A stretch of 64,000 nt of DNA from Sarcocystis neurona (lineage: Eukaryota > Apicomplexa > Conoidasida > Eucoccidiorida > Sarcocystidae), in assembly GCA_000727475.1 (NCBI GenBank), contig KL647304.1, positions 846,272-910,271 of the forward strand. The letters are read 5' to 3'. The position numbers and the translations under genes are program-made. Shown piece by piece: positions 47,364 to 60,203 of this stretch; the first letter of the stretch is position 1; each line of letters begins with the position of its first letter. Under the pieces are notes generated by a model, which worked only from the letters and a program-made list of their open reading frames with translations, had not been told where the DNA came from and ran no database searches.

Positions 47364-50300
47364 GTGGAGAGGTGTGTACACACGTGGATGTGTGCTTGAT
47401 AATATTTGTATCTGTATGCATATATATATATATATGTTAGCGTATATGTCTTTGTGTATACACGTCCACGTCATATACATATCTGTAGGCAAGCATATCT
47501 TTGTGTATAAATATCCACATCATGTACATAGGCATATCTGTATGAGCGAACACGTTTTTGTGTGTAAGTATCCACGTCATATACGTGTGTATAAAAATAC
47601 ATCTGTATATGATTGGGTGCACATGGATGCATGTCCCCTGTATATATGTATGCATGTGTCTACATATAGCTATGCTTATGTGTACGTCTTTGCACACAAG
47701 CGGCGTGTCTGTCTAGGGGAGCGTCTCTTGATGTGATCTCACGCACATATGTACGTACACACGCATCCGAATAGATGTATATTTTTATATGTAGAGAGAG
47801 AGACTGGTGTACAGACGAGTATTTCAAAGAAGAGAGAGTTTGTGAATCTTCGTGTTTTTGGCTCAGGAGAGTCGGTGCCTCAGACGAAGGTTGCCCTAGA
47901 AAGAGACGCCGAGGACGATAAAGAAGAACAAGAAAGAAGAGAGGAAGAGCTCGCAGGCGCAGAAGGAGAAGGCAAGGCAGCTGACAAGTGCCTGCGGCTC
48001 GACATGAAGCAACGGCACAAGCAACACGTTGTTTTTGCGGGAACTTCTGTTTTGCTTCACGCGAACGAACAAGCGACGTTCCGCAGCAGCAAGGTTCCCG
48101 ACAAAGGCTGCGTTGCCTTCGTCCTGCGCACCGCCTTTAGTACTTCTCAGGTGGGATAGAAGAAACAAAAGAAGGGAAGGCAAAAACAGAAAACTGCTGG
48201 CGGCAAGGAATATTTGTCTGTCGCAGCCGCCATGTATCTGTCTGTGTCCAGGGGGGGTTCACACAGAGAGACAAACGCGTACATATATAGAGAGAGATAG
48301 GGAAAGAAAGGTCGAGACAAATGTTGATATAGAGGAATAGATGTAGAGAAGTATTCGCAAATGGACTGATGTAGAAGAGACTTCGACTGAGACACAGATT
48401 TGTATGGGTCTATTGCAAACACAGGAGTATGTACGTACACACATATATATATGTGTATACCTGATGGCTACAAGGCGACTTTTTAAATAGCTCTCTCTAG
48501 ATATATGTGAATGTCTACACTGTCAGCCGTGGGAATGTAGATGATACAGATGTACTTATCCGACACTCTCTCTCTCTATATATATATAAGTAGGTATATT
48601 CGTCTATGTATGTCTCTATATCTATCTGCAGAAAGATATAGATGCGCGTGTTCCCTAAACCGACGGAACATACAGGTAAATATAACATTACTTCACTCCC
48701 AGTATATATGCATATATATATATATATATACGTGGACCTAGATGTACGTGTACACGCCTGCATCCGTCTGCATATACGTTTGCGTGATACATGTTATAGA
48801 GGTATACGTGCGTGTAGGTACACAAGTGTACTTATTCGTATGTATATATCTAGACACGTTGAAATACACATTTGTCCACTGTCTCTTTTCCCCCCCCCAA
48901 CTTTTCGTCTCTCTTTTCTCTTCGGGCGTGTGTATTTCTGTCTATCTGTCTGTCTTGCCCTCTCGCCATTTGCTGCTGCCCTTACGATGAATTGATTGCG
49001 TACCTCAACGGTGGAGCTTCTCTTCAGCTGCAAGGCAGCAGAAAGATGAAGTGCGGACCTGTGTTTCTTTTTAGCTCTCTCCCTTGAGTCCATGCAGTTT
49101 TCTTCCGCAGTTTATTAGTGAGCGCTAGCGCGTGTGTTACGCCTTTCCATAGTTTGAGTAAGTACCAGGAGATCAAAAGGAAAAGTGTGTACACACCCGC
49201 TTCTTGGCCGCTCTATCCATATGTGTATGTCAGTAATGTGTACACGTGTACAGACGTATGTATATATGTACTTATGTATGTACAGACACACACACACACA
49301 CACACATACATATGCGTACACGTTTACATATACTGACCTGTGTACATATATCAACACGTAGACACGCGTATGTGTGTGGAAGGGCGGGGGATTGTCCCGT
49401 ATATATAAAATTTGTGTCTGCGTATGTGTACGCGTGTGTGTGGAAGCTTGCATCTGAGTTTGTTGAACACACGAGCATAGGGGTGTGTATCTCCACATAT
49501 ATATATGCATAGTGATACACACATGTGTACCTACGTATGGAGGGAGAAGCTACAGGACGAACCCACGTATTTTTTGTTGTTTGTTTAAAGTTTGTCGGTG
49601 GACGAGCGTCCGTCCGTCCAGGCGCGCTTCGACGCCTGTGCTCCTGCAGCAGGAAGGACATCCACATGCACGTGTCCACGTCCCCGCACATATCTGTGTC
49701 TACTACGTCCGTGTGTATATATGGACTTCTCGTACTAAAATTGTACGCGGATCGTTCTGTTCACCACACTGACGGATCTGCATGTTTTTCCTTCTTCCTT
49801 TCTCGCCGTGTCTCGGTCTTCCTCTATGTGTGTGTCTTTCTCTCTTCTAAACTCCGTGTACTTGCGCAGCGATATATGTTCTTCGTTTTATTCGTGTCCC
49901 TCTGCCCCTCTCTCTGTCGTTCTCCCAGAGTCTCTGTACTCACGCAGTGGTGTACGTGTTTCATTTTCCGTCATTACTTTCTTCTGCGTCCCCCCCCCTT
50001 TTTTTGCGCCTTCTGTGTGTCCCTCTCCGTCTGTTTCTCGCTCTGTTTCTCTCTCAGCATCTGTGGACGCGTCCACTGGTATATGTTTTTCATTTTCTCT
50101 TTCCCGCTGCGTCTCTGTCTCTGTGTGTGTACGCCTGCAGCATGTATACAAGGAGCCAAGGCGGTTGTGTGTGTGTGTGTGTGTGACGACCTGGACAGAA
50201 GGAGGGGGGTGTAATAACGGAGGCGCCTTCTGTGGGTTGCCTGGTCTTCTGTGAATGTCTGTCCGTTTTTCTTTTGTGGGCAGTCTTCGTTCAGGTGAGC

Positions 50301-53300
50301 TGTGCTGGGGGCGGGAGACATTGAGCTGCTGCAGTTTGTGTTGTCTGTGTCATGCGTGGCTGGTCTTCTTCTTGTGTTTCTTGTTTTGTGCGTGGCCGCA
50401 GGGGAAACTCGTGAGGACGATTCTTTTCTCTCACGGACGCGTGACAGTGAGCAGTCGCGAGGCGTGGTATTTCTTGGGAATTCTGCTCCTGCTGGCTCTT
50501 GCAGCGTCTGCGTACGTGGTGCACGCGTCGCTGGCGGATGCACTGCAGGTGCTGCCCAGCAAAAGAAGAACTTTGTCGCGGTTCAAGCTCTTCCTGGCCT
50601 GCTCCCATATAGTCATGGCCGTCGTTCCCGCGGAGTTCCCCATCACTCTATCGTTGGCCGTGACGATGTCTCTCATATATCTGATCTCGAAGAAAATCTT
50701 CTGTACCGAGCCCTTCCGCGTCCCCTACGCGGGACAAGTCGACATCTGCTGCTTCGATAAGACAGGAACCCTCACCTCGGACTCTATGCGCGTGCACGGC
50801 GTCTACGGAGTAGTGAATGGTGCTGCTGCTGGTGCTGCCGCTGCTGCGGCGGAACAGTGCGTCTCGGGTGGGGGAGAGGGAGACGAGACGGCGCCAGCGA
50901 ACAGTGACGCTGCTGCGCGAGACGCGACGAACATCCTGTCGCTGCACCTTCCTCCGTGGCTGCGAGGGGGCGACACGAAGCGAAGCCCAGCAAGCAGAGA
51001 AGAAGCAGCGTCGAACATGGGAGACAAAGGAGACGCGCAAGAGACCGGAAGGAGAGGGGACGCAGCAGCGTCTACAGAGAAAGAGGCCAGTGGAGAAAAG
51101 GGACGAGAGAAGACTCACCTGTTTGAAAAACACGTCAACCAAACTCTTGAGCAACAGGTATAAGGTCCACCGATCTAGCAGGAAATGTCTACACGTGAGA
51201 AGAAGTTTGAATATCTGCACGAATACAGACATACACATACATATATATATATATGTATATGGATGTACACAGGCATATACACGGGAGGGTGTAATGTGGG
51301 CAACACCTGTTTCACAAATTCGTGCGTCGTGCCCAAGGTGAATACCCCCATGTTAAGTGCATGTAGAAATTTACTGGGTGTGTATGTGTATGTGTATGTA
51401 GGTATATGTATATGTATGTTCGTGTGTGTGTTGACACATATATGTATGTATATGTATGGATGTGTACAGGCATATGTATCTATCTGTGTGATGCGTATAC
51501 GTATATGTATACCTACGTGTGTACCTCTGTGTATATATATATATATATATATACATATGTGTATAAACACATACATATACATATATATGGGCATACAGAT
51601 GGATATAGGCATATATACATATATATATATATATGTGTATTTGTATTGCAGCATCTGCTAGCATCTGTTGTGCCGTGTTGCTGCCTGCCCGTTCCAGGTT
51701 CGTCGTTTGTTCGTACTTCGTGGAAGCTGTTTTTTGCTTCTCTATCCTCTCTTTATTTGCGTCTTTTGCGTCGCTCTTCTCTCCCTTTGCGCGCTCCATC
51801 TTCCTCTCTTTCTTTTTCTTTCCGCGTTGTGGGTACCTCTTGCTTGTCGATACGCTGGACTTCCTTGCTGTCGCTTTTTCCCGCATTTGGTCCTCTCTTT
51901 CGAACTGCTTTCTACTACTTCGTTTTCGCTGTATTGTTCCCTGTCCACTGCTCACTTCTTCAATATTTCTCCCCAACCTTCTCTCGTGCTGTTGTGTCTT
52001 TTCTTCTCGTGCATCTGCTCGAACCTCTCTGTGTACTCTTCTCTTCTTCTCTGTTCTCCTTTCTTCTTCCTCTGCTTTTTCTGTTCTGTGCTGCTTCCTT
52101 TCCTCAGTGTCCTCTCTCGTCCTTCTGTCCTTGTCACGTTGTATTCCTTTTCTTCTCTGGACCTACTTTTTATTCTGCTCTTATGGCGTCCTCGGCATGC
52201 CCCAGCCTCTCCGTTCTTCGTACTTTCTCGTCTGTCTTTCTCTCTGCTCAACCTCGTGACCCCGCTGTACTCAAAAAAGTGGAGTTTCCTCTGTTCTCCC
52301 TCACACTTGTGCACCTCGACTCTTCTTATTTTCCCTTTTAGTTCGCCTGTCTCAGAAAGACTTATACTTCTTTATTCATTGTTCTTCGTATGCCGCTTAG
52401 ATACAGGACTTCTAACTCTCTGTCGTCCTTCGTTCGTCGTCTCTTCTGTCTTAACGTGCACTTCATCTGCCAGTCAAACCTTCTCCGTCATGTCAGTCAC
52501 CCGGATGCTGCTGCTGCGCGGCACACTGCTTGCGCTGCGCCTACCCTGTTGCCAACCCCCCGCTGCTGGCTCTCTTCTTGCTGTTGTTTCTCGAGCGCGC
52601 GTTGCTGATCGCATGGCTGCTGATCACCTTGCTGTCACCGACGCTGCTGCTGTTGCTTCCTCAGAGTCTCCCCTTCGATACGACAGCGGTGATGGGCTGC
52701 TGCCATTCTCTTGCTGCTGTGGAAGGGCAGCTGCTGGGCGACCCGATGGAGAAGGCGGCATTTTGTTCGGTCGGGTGGCAGCTGCTCAGTCCTGACACAG
52801 CCGTCACGACACGTACGTCTTTTCACTTTGTCCGACTGTCTCTCTCTTTCTGCGCCTCGGCACCGTTGTCGTCTTCTCACAAGTTACTAGCGGTTCGCAA
52901 GTACGTAGACACATGTCTGTGTGAATACTACTTGTCTCCCTCTCTCTCTAGACATAGGTGCGAATATGACGTCCCGTATACAAGATGGGTACTTGTGTTG
53001 TACACGTCCGCACCGCTCTCCGTATCTGTCGCTTCCTGTAGGGGGTACACACCACACTTCTGTACACACATGTGTACGGTGTACATACACCCCACGTCGA
53101 TGTACCTCTCCTGCCGTTGCCACCTCTTTGCTCCCCGTGTAGACCGTCCTTCAGAAAATCTCCTCTGGTGAGTGTCTGTGTCCGCACATTTGTTGCGTGT
53201 CTCTGTGGCTGCGTGGTGGGTGGACAGTGAAGAGTAGAAAGCGTAGATGAGAGAGCGAAATAAGGCGCTCTAAGAATAAGAAGGAACCAGAAGAAAAGAG

Positions 53301-56300
53301 AAAGAAGAAGAAAAAAACACTCCTGTGTTGTTCACGGGCCCACCTCCGCCTTCGTTTCTGAGTGCGAGTGTTTCAACCTGATGTTCAGCGGCAGCTGCGG
53401 AAAAAGTAGACACAGGAAGAAAGAAGGAGAACAGGAGAAACTGACGACCAAAGAGTGAGAACTCCACGTGATCATCAGAGAGCACAAAAAGAAACACCAA
53501 GCGAATTTATGTCTCCATGTCGACACAGACAGAGGGGGGAGAGGTAGGGGCACATACTTGTAGAGGTAGGAAGAAGATACCGAGCGACAGAACCCTGGTG
53601 AGAGAGACCCTTGTGCGTCATCGCTGAGTAGACACAGAGAGCGAAGCAGTATAGAGGTGTACTTTCACATATATATATATATATATATATATGTGGTGCC
53701 AGATTCAAATATGGCGGTCCTCACGGTCGCATTTTCCGCTTCTGTACTTCAAATTTTTGGGTCCTCATACCTCACGCGATGAGCACGTGTATGCCTGTCC
53801 ATCTTTTCTCTTTTGATCTACCTACGCACGTGTGATTCAGCATGCCTCTGCGGCATTGGTCGGCCAGCAGAGTCTAGCTTGGCTATCAACAAATAATGTA
53901 TAAATTAATTTCAATAGTACACATATGTTTCAAGAATTATCATTTATATCACAAACCTAGTGGAAGGACATGTTGACGAAGCACACATCTCTTTGTTTGG
54001 CTTGTAGAAGCCTGTAGAAGTGCGTATCAGGATCGTAGCAGGTCACACGCACATACGTACATACATGTATAGACGTACGTATTCATATTTGCTCCTGTGT
54101 ATGTGTGCGTATGTATGTATATCGGTGCACAGCGTATCTATAAATATACTCTTGAAGATGTATACACATGTATGAGAAGTTCCTTCGTTGCTAAGCTTGC
54201 CTTTTTCGCTTGCAGACTAATAACGCGCGTCTGCTGAAACAAACAGAGTTTTCCTTTGGGCATACGCAGAAGTGTGCGTGTGTGTGTACACACCGAAGTG
54301 CCGAGGCATGTGGATACGTAAGCGTCTGTATTCATTTGCTGGTTGCGTTACTTACGAAATTTGTGGTTTCTGCGAGTCACGGAGAGTAAGAGATAATGTC
54401 CCCTCTGTCTCTGACTTTCTCTCTCTCTCCCTCAGTATATACATTTATGTATATTTAAGTGTTCGTAGGCATACATGTGCATACGTGTGTCTGTTGCATC
54501 TGCAGCGTGTAGGGGAATTTTTTTTTGTGTGCGGATATCCTTTGTTCTACGTGAAGGTTCTTGGCCTGGGACAGTCAAAGTGAAGCAGCAAGACCGACTA
54601 ACGATCTTGAAGCGCTTTCCTTTTACGTCGGAGCTGCAGCGTATGTTCGTCATCGCGAGACACGAGGGACCCGCTGTGCCGTGGTGCGGTGCTGCTGTTG
54701 CTGCGAGTTCGAATTTGCAACAGGAGCCGCAGCAAGAGCTCAGCGCCGGGTTTGGAGGGGGGGGAAGAAGAGGCCGGGGGGCCGGGGATGCAAAAAGCGG
54801 CGAGAGCAGCAGGAAAAGTCGGCTGCTGGTGGCGGGCAAAGGCTCTCCGGAAGTGATGCGCACTTTCCTTGCGGAAGTTCCTTCTTTCTACGACGCTCTC
54901 TGTAACTACTTCTGTATCAAGGTGAGAAGGAGACGGAGACATACACACGCAGAGAGACAGACAGGGCCGCACAGGCCGGTGCGCAGGTGGGCGTATGGAA
55001 GAAGAGGCCGACAGCATTAAGAGCTGTTAACAAAAGTTTATCTCAAAGATAGAGAGTTGGGAGGAGTGGTTTCAGAGGAGAGGTGTGCAGAGGAAGGGGT
55101 GGGTGGTGACAGGCTGAACAACGAAATATTGAAGGACCGGGCGAAAAAGGTGGACGCGCACAAAGAAAGCCACATATGTATATTCGCGTGCAAAGGAACG
55201 TGTACGTGTTTTCTTGCGGGAGTCCTCGTGCGTGAGTGTTTGTCTACGAGGAGACGATAATGGATAAGCGTTTATACTAAGAAAGACGCATATTTACTTT
55301 TGTTTCTTTTTTGGCACGCACGTGTGATACAGGAGATTATCATAGCTATTAACGTGGAGTTGTGGTAGACGTCAGGTGGTGGACGTTTGCATAGCAAACG
55401 CCGGTACTTTTTCTGCTGTATATACAACAGCAGAAAAAGGTGTACAGGTTTCTCCGGTGTCGCACGTGTATGTTCTCGACAATCGTGTTTCAGTATAAGC
55501 AACAGAGCAGCACCCTTCGCAACTGTCATCACGGAAGCTCACCTGTTGTTCTTTCTGTTGATTTCTTTCTGCTTCACGCTATGGCATTTCGTAGCAGCAG
55601 TTCTCTACTCTGCGAAAAATTCGGTCTGCTTCGTCTTCTTCTTCTGCCTCTTTCGTTCTCTGTTCTGCTGTCCTTTGTATCGTCGCGTTTTTTCCGTCTC
55701 CGTCTGTCCCGTCTCTCTCTTCTTAGTGTACCTCTTTCTGTATTCTGTATTCTTTTCGCTCTGCACGTAAACTCTCTTTTTTGCTTCTCATCTGCCTCTA
55801 ATTCTTCCCTCCCTTTCTCTCTTTCTTCTGCTTTGTAGCCCTCTCGTCTTTTTCTTGATTCTGCATGATCCCTCATGTTCCTTCTTCGTTTTTCACTTTT
55901 GTCTCTGCCGTCTCTCGTCCACCGTCCTTTCACAGGTGGGGACGCCTCCTTCCACTCCTTCCGATTCTTTCAGTCTCACCCTTTCCACATTTTCTCCCCT
56001 CCTCCTCTATTCGCTTCTTTTCCTGCTGCCTGTGTTGTGTGTTCGTCTTACCTCTTTTTGTCGAGACGTCTTGCGTTCTTTCTGAGTTACCCTAAGCGTG
56101 TCTCTGTGTTTCTCTCACGTGCTTTCTGTGTCACTTCTAAAGTCATAGCACGCACGTTTCTTTGTCGACGTCCGTGTTGAGTTTGTCGACTTCCTAGTTA
56201 TATACTTTTTTGGTGGGGAAGCTAATTTTCGCGAGTTTGTACGTGTGCGTTCTGTTCTGCGTCCCGTGTAGAGGTGAAAAAGACACGTTTGTATCTAACG

Positions 56301-59118
56301 TGGAATGGGAAATTGCGTCCTTGGTGTGTGAGCGACGTGCAAACACACACACACACACACACACACGCACGTGTTTATCTAATTTTGCAAAATTTTCCGC
56401 CGTGTTTGCTCGTTTGCTTATCTTGCACTGCAGGGATACCGCGTACTGACGCTTGCCGTCAAAGAATACGCGTGCAGAGAAGGGACAGCACGTGAGCACG
56501 AGGTCCTGCAGCAGCTGAGAGATCGACGAAGAGTTGAGGAGGGTCTTGTTTTTGCAGGCGTCTTGGTGTTGACCTGTCCATTAAAAAAACACACTAAGGA
56601 GCACCTTTACTTTATTCGTGCGGCAGGGCACAGAGTTGTGATGATTACAGGAGACAATCCGCTGACAGCGTGTCAGGTAGCCAGAGAAGTAGGTATTTTC
56701 CCTTCCTCTCAATCTCAGCAGCAGGCACTCCTTGGTTGCAGTGGAGGAGGCGATTCGATGATGAAAGAGCAACAACTCATACTAGCAGACGCATGTGGCA
56801 ACACCGAAGAGGAAGAGCAGCAGCAACAGCGCAGCAAGGGACTGACAGGCGAGTCAAAGTTACCTCACGGGCCCGCATACACGCCTAGCAAAAAACGTTT
56901 GTCGGACAGCATCGCTTCCCGCCACGTGCTAATCCTGAATTCAAAAGATAAACTCTTCGCTGCTGGGGTATGCGAGCCTGCCGCTGCTCGTGCTGGCGCT
57001 CACGTTGCCGTTGAATCTGCTGCGGGTGGAAATAGCAGCAGGAAAACTCCAAGTGCTGTTGCAGCTGGTGAGGGAGCAGCGGGAGAAGACGAGGGTGGAA
57101 GGACAGGTGAGAGAGCGGGTAGGAAGACGAAAGAAGGCGAGAGCAACGGTGCTGCTCTTACGGACTCTTCGTCATTGACTTCTCAGGGAGGTGCTCAGGC
57201 ATATGAGACAACCGTCAGTGCTGCTGCTAGTTCCTCTGCTCTTCAGAGTTCCGCTGCTGCAGGTGCTGAACATACGGACAAGCGTAGGCACGCTCCGCGA
57301 GGAATGGCGGTAGATTCTCGCCCACTATCGTTCGGGTCCACCCGGCATCTTTTTTACTGGCAGTCACCTGAGGGTCTCATTGTCGCTAAAGCGTCTTACA
57401 GCAAAGATTTTTCCGACGAAAAAACAGGGCTCAGTCCTGTCTTCCGCAATTGTTCCTCCACTTTAGCTTCGACAGCTTCCAATTTAACTCCAGGGACCTC
57501 CTCTTTCTCTGCTAGCATCTCTTCCTCAGTTGCTCGTCCTACATCCAGTATCCAAGATTCGTGCGCAGTCGCTTCCTCGTCTGCTACGCCGGTACCTGTT
57601 AGCTCTCCCCGCCCCTCCTTTTTTGGTCACTCTTCCTTGTTGTATCGCTCTTCCGACAAAGCGCCGCAGTTGGGAATGCCGCGTTGGCTTGCCCCCGTCC
57701 TCTCTGTGGAGGCTCTTGCACAGCTTGCAGCCTGCTACGAGTTGTGCGTCACTGGTCCCGCCCTAGATTGTTTGTTTGCAGCAGCAGGAGCGACGACACC
57801 GCAGCACCAAGTGCGGTTACTGCAAAATTTGGTGCCATTTGTGAGCGTTTACGCCCGCGTGTCACCTCAGCAGAAAGAGTTAGTGCTTGTTTCGATGAAC
57901 TCCTGCGGACACATTACACTTATGTGTGGAGATGGCACAAACGACGTCGGTGCGCTCAAGGCAGCCCATGTTGGTGTGTCGCTGCTGTGCCAGAAAACCA
58001 CAGAAAATGAAGATATACAGAGCCACAAGTACGAGAACGTTGCGGGTAAGGTGCCGGGCGGCTTTAACTATAGTAGAAACGCAAGTGGCACACGGGTGGT
58101 CAGCGGGAGCCGCAGCACTGACAGAACAAGTGTATCACGTGGTGCAACAGCAGCTGCCTACGATCCAACACGCAATTCGATTGTCAAATGGCAGTCCTCT
58201 CCTGCCGTGTCTTGTAATGCTTCGTGCCCTCCAAGCTCCGAAGGACAAAATTCCACCAGAACAAAGCGGTGGCAGGCGTACTTAGAAGAAGCATTAGAGC
58301 AAGCAGAAGCTGCAGATGATCTCCCCCTTGTGCGATTAGGCGATGCTTCTATCGCCTCACCCTTCACTTATAAGGGCGACTCCATTCATGGAGTAAAGAC
58401 AATACTGCGTGGAGGCCGTGCAACTCTTGTAACTGTAGTAATGATGTATAAGCTAATGGCTCTCAACTCGGTGGTCACAGCTTTCTCGCTCTCGGTGTTG
58501 ACACTAGACGGCGTGAAACTAGGTGATTTACAAACAACACTTGAAAACCTTCTATGCACGGTACTTACGCTTCTTATTTCCAAAGCTCAACCCACAGTAG
58601 AAAACATAAGTACCTTCCGTCCCATCGCTTCTGTCTTCCATCCCGTTGTGCTTCTGTCGCTTATCGGTCAAGCAGCTATCCATTGCTTTACACTTCACGC
58701 GAGCTGGGTGCTGACGCGAGCAGAAAGAGGTACGGACTGGGATCCTGATATTGATGGCCCCTTTGAACCAAATCTTGTAAATACTGTTGTCTTCCTTCTT
58801 ATCGCCTCCATGCATGCGTCCACATTTCTAAGCAACTACGAGGGAGCTCCTTTTATGAAACCTCTGCGGGAGAATCGTCCCTTCTGTGTGACTCTAGGTA
58901 TTCTTCTTTGTTCTTTAGTTGTTCTGGCACTCGAGATCTTCCCTGATTTCAATGCGTGGTTGAGCCTCGTGCCCCTCCCCAGCACTACTCTCAAACTCCA
59001 AGTCATTCAGCTAGTAACAGTAGACATTCTCGGGTCGTGGGCAGTCGGATGGAGCACACGCAAGCTCGGCTGTTGGTGTGCTTGCAATCGCAGTAGACTG
59101 CCTAAACTTCTCCAGTGA
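44342..59118 (+). CDS. P5A-type ATPase (Spf1/ATP13A1 family)
   Basis: Predicted ER-membrane P-type ATPase. Known P5A members remove mis-targeted tail-anchored and signal helices from the ER. Exons 44342-45965, 47867-48150, 50402-51157, 52665-52812, 54575-54921, 56434-59118 give 1,947 residues in perfect phase. Motifs: P5A start FELYREKPLLQRLDVWP; YGPNEYDIPVPSFGDLF with EHAVAPFFVFQVF; TGES (541-544, split by intron 1); DKTGT (D755, phosphorylation site); CHSL and GDPMEKA; KGSPE (near 1026); MITGDNPLTACQVA (1123); GDGTNDVGALKAAHVG (1552); then the C-terminal membrane helices. TM4 reads PAEFP (712-716) where P5A enzymes usually have PPELP. Charged and Ser/Ala-rich inserts account for the extra ~700 residues over the usual ~1,200. 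First ATG chosen because the family N-terminus follows 24 residues later. Confidence 0.93.
45966..47866 (+). repeat. P5A intron 1: microsatellites and complex sequence
   Basis: A 1.9-kb intron inside the TGES codons with donor GTAGGG and acceptor TTGGCTCAG. It contains a TA run (46245-46262), a (GT)n run (47335-47360) and TATG-type repeats (47420-47700). No internal exon was found. Confidence 0.75.
48151..50401 (+). repeat. P5A intron 2: TA/GT/CA microsatellites, C/T block
   Basis: A 2.25-kb intron with donor GTGGGA and acceptor GGCCGCAG. It has TA and TATG runs (48440-48850), an 8-C run near 48890, a (CA)n run (49287-49307), and C/T-rich sequence with a (GT)n run at about 50166-50184. Nothing coding is supported. 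Confidence 0.75.
51158..52664 (+). repeat. P5A intron 3: TATG arrays then pyrimidine-rich block
   Basis: A 1.5-kb intron with donor GTATAA and acceptor GCTTCCTCAG. The first third is TATG/TA microsatellite (51230-51650). The rest is C/T-rich (51690-52500) with long open frames that read only as S/L/F/C-rich peptide. The downstream exon resumes exactly at the P5A segment LPFDTTAVMGCCHSL. Confidence 0.8.
52813..54574 (+). repeat. P5A intron 4: mostly complex sequence
   Basis: A 1.76-kb intron with donor GTACGT and acceptor CCTGGGACAG. It carries a TA run at about 53667-53694 and short GT/TG stretches near 54050-54130 and 54275. Otherwise it is non-repetitive sequence in which no exon is supported. 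Confidence 0.7.
54922..56433 (+). repeat. P5A intron 5: C/T block and CA run
   Basis: A 1.5-kb intron with donor GTGAGA and acceptor CTTGCACTGCAG. It holds a C/T-rich section (55560-56100) and a (CA)n run at about 56344-56366. A small palindrome with arms CTTTTTCTGCTG and CAGCAGAAAAAG lies at about 55407-55440. No exon seen. Confidence 0.75.
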
Positions 59119-59458
59119 CGCAAAGGCGTTAACAAGTTTCTTCACGGCTGTTCTTCATCAAAGGGCTTTATTCATTGACATCTGAAAATGGCCGCAAAGG
59201 CCCGTGCGTGCGCGGTTTTACTTGAAGACTTTTTTTGACTGACGCAGGCAAAGAGCCTGCGAAACTTTCGACCAATTTCTTATTTTGGACGCTTGCAAGT
59301 GCAGGGAGGTCCGTGGTGTGGGTAACTCGTACGTGAGGACAGAAATGATGTGCGTGCAAGCAGTCTAGTAAGCAGCCTACTTTGTGAGCGATTAACTGCC
59401 TTGTCGAACTCTTTTATCTGGTATCAAAGTAAAAAAAGTGCACTTGCGTGAGATAGCG

Positions 59459-60203
59459 TCAAATGGTTTGATTTTCATAATAATTTGGTATGGTGCGTTT
59501 AGCTATGGCATAGACTACAGCATTCGTGTGGAGTTGTAGTCCTCGAAGGCGGTGTCTGAAACGAATGACAGAACCGATTTCACGCGCAAGAGGGCCAGCT
59601 TCGTATTGGCTGCACTCGATCGTTTCGTGTGAAAGAGTGTGTACATATGGGAACGTATATCTACACACCCTTGCACTGGTACGGATGCGGTTACAATCGT
59701 GCTTTTCTTTGCCGTTGCAGTCGTGTCGAGGTACGTTGTTTTTCTGGTCCCCTTCTTATCGGGTGGACCATTAGAAAAACGTCCGCATTACAACTTAGTG
59801 GCGATTTCAATCCTCAGTCGCTAGTGCGTTGCTCCTGTTAAAGAAACAATGTTCCTGGTTTAAGTAACTTCATGATTCAGTACTCAGTCCCGTCTGTCTC
59901 GTGTGCGACGTCGTGATTGACGTCTCTTTCCAGAAGAACAAAGGTAATTTTGGCTGGAAATTGACAAGTAGCTGACAGGTGTAAGCGGACGTGGTGGTCG
60001 GGTCGCCAGCGTACTTTGTGATAATTATCCGAGAACAAAGTGCGCAAAGAAAGAGATTCGAGCAGCAGCCTTACTGGAACACGAAAACGACATTGCCCTA
60101 ACAACTTGAACACTTACTGGAAGTGGAGGAGACGGCATTTTCTCTCCAGGACTTCGAGAGCGCACACAGCACGCTGCAGTTCTCCTGACCCGTCGACGAG
60201 CGT
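59459..60203 (-). CDS. 3' exons of a minus-strand gene, unknown function
   Basis: Two minus-strand exons join in phase: 60203-60118 (acceptor CACATATTTTGCAG, donor GTAAGT) and 59609-59459 (acceptor ATCGAGTGCAG, ending TGA). They read as ordinary globular sequence, for example GELQRAVCALEVLERKCRLL and LAREIGSVIRFRHRLRGLQL. The 5' end lies further upstream on this strand. Alternative downstream acceptors near 60073 and 59976 also fit the phase with shorter tails, so the last junction is uncertain. The gene is convergent with the P5A ATPase, whose stop is 340 bases away; 59119-59458 shows nothing else. Confidence 0.42.

Noticed and set aside
51652..51697. Mini-exon in P5A intron 3
   Set aside because: It leaves phase 1, whereas the exon at 52665 needs phase 0. 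Direct joining 51157 to 52665 gives the expected P5A sequence.
51668..52795. Long plus-strand ORF (Ser/Leu/Phe/Cys-rich)
   Set aside because: Pyrimidine-rich intron with no family similarity. The true frame in 52665-52812 is different.
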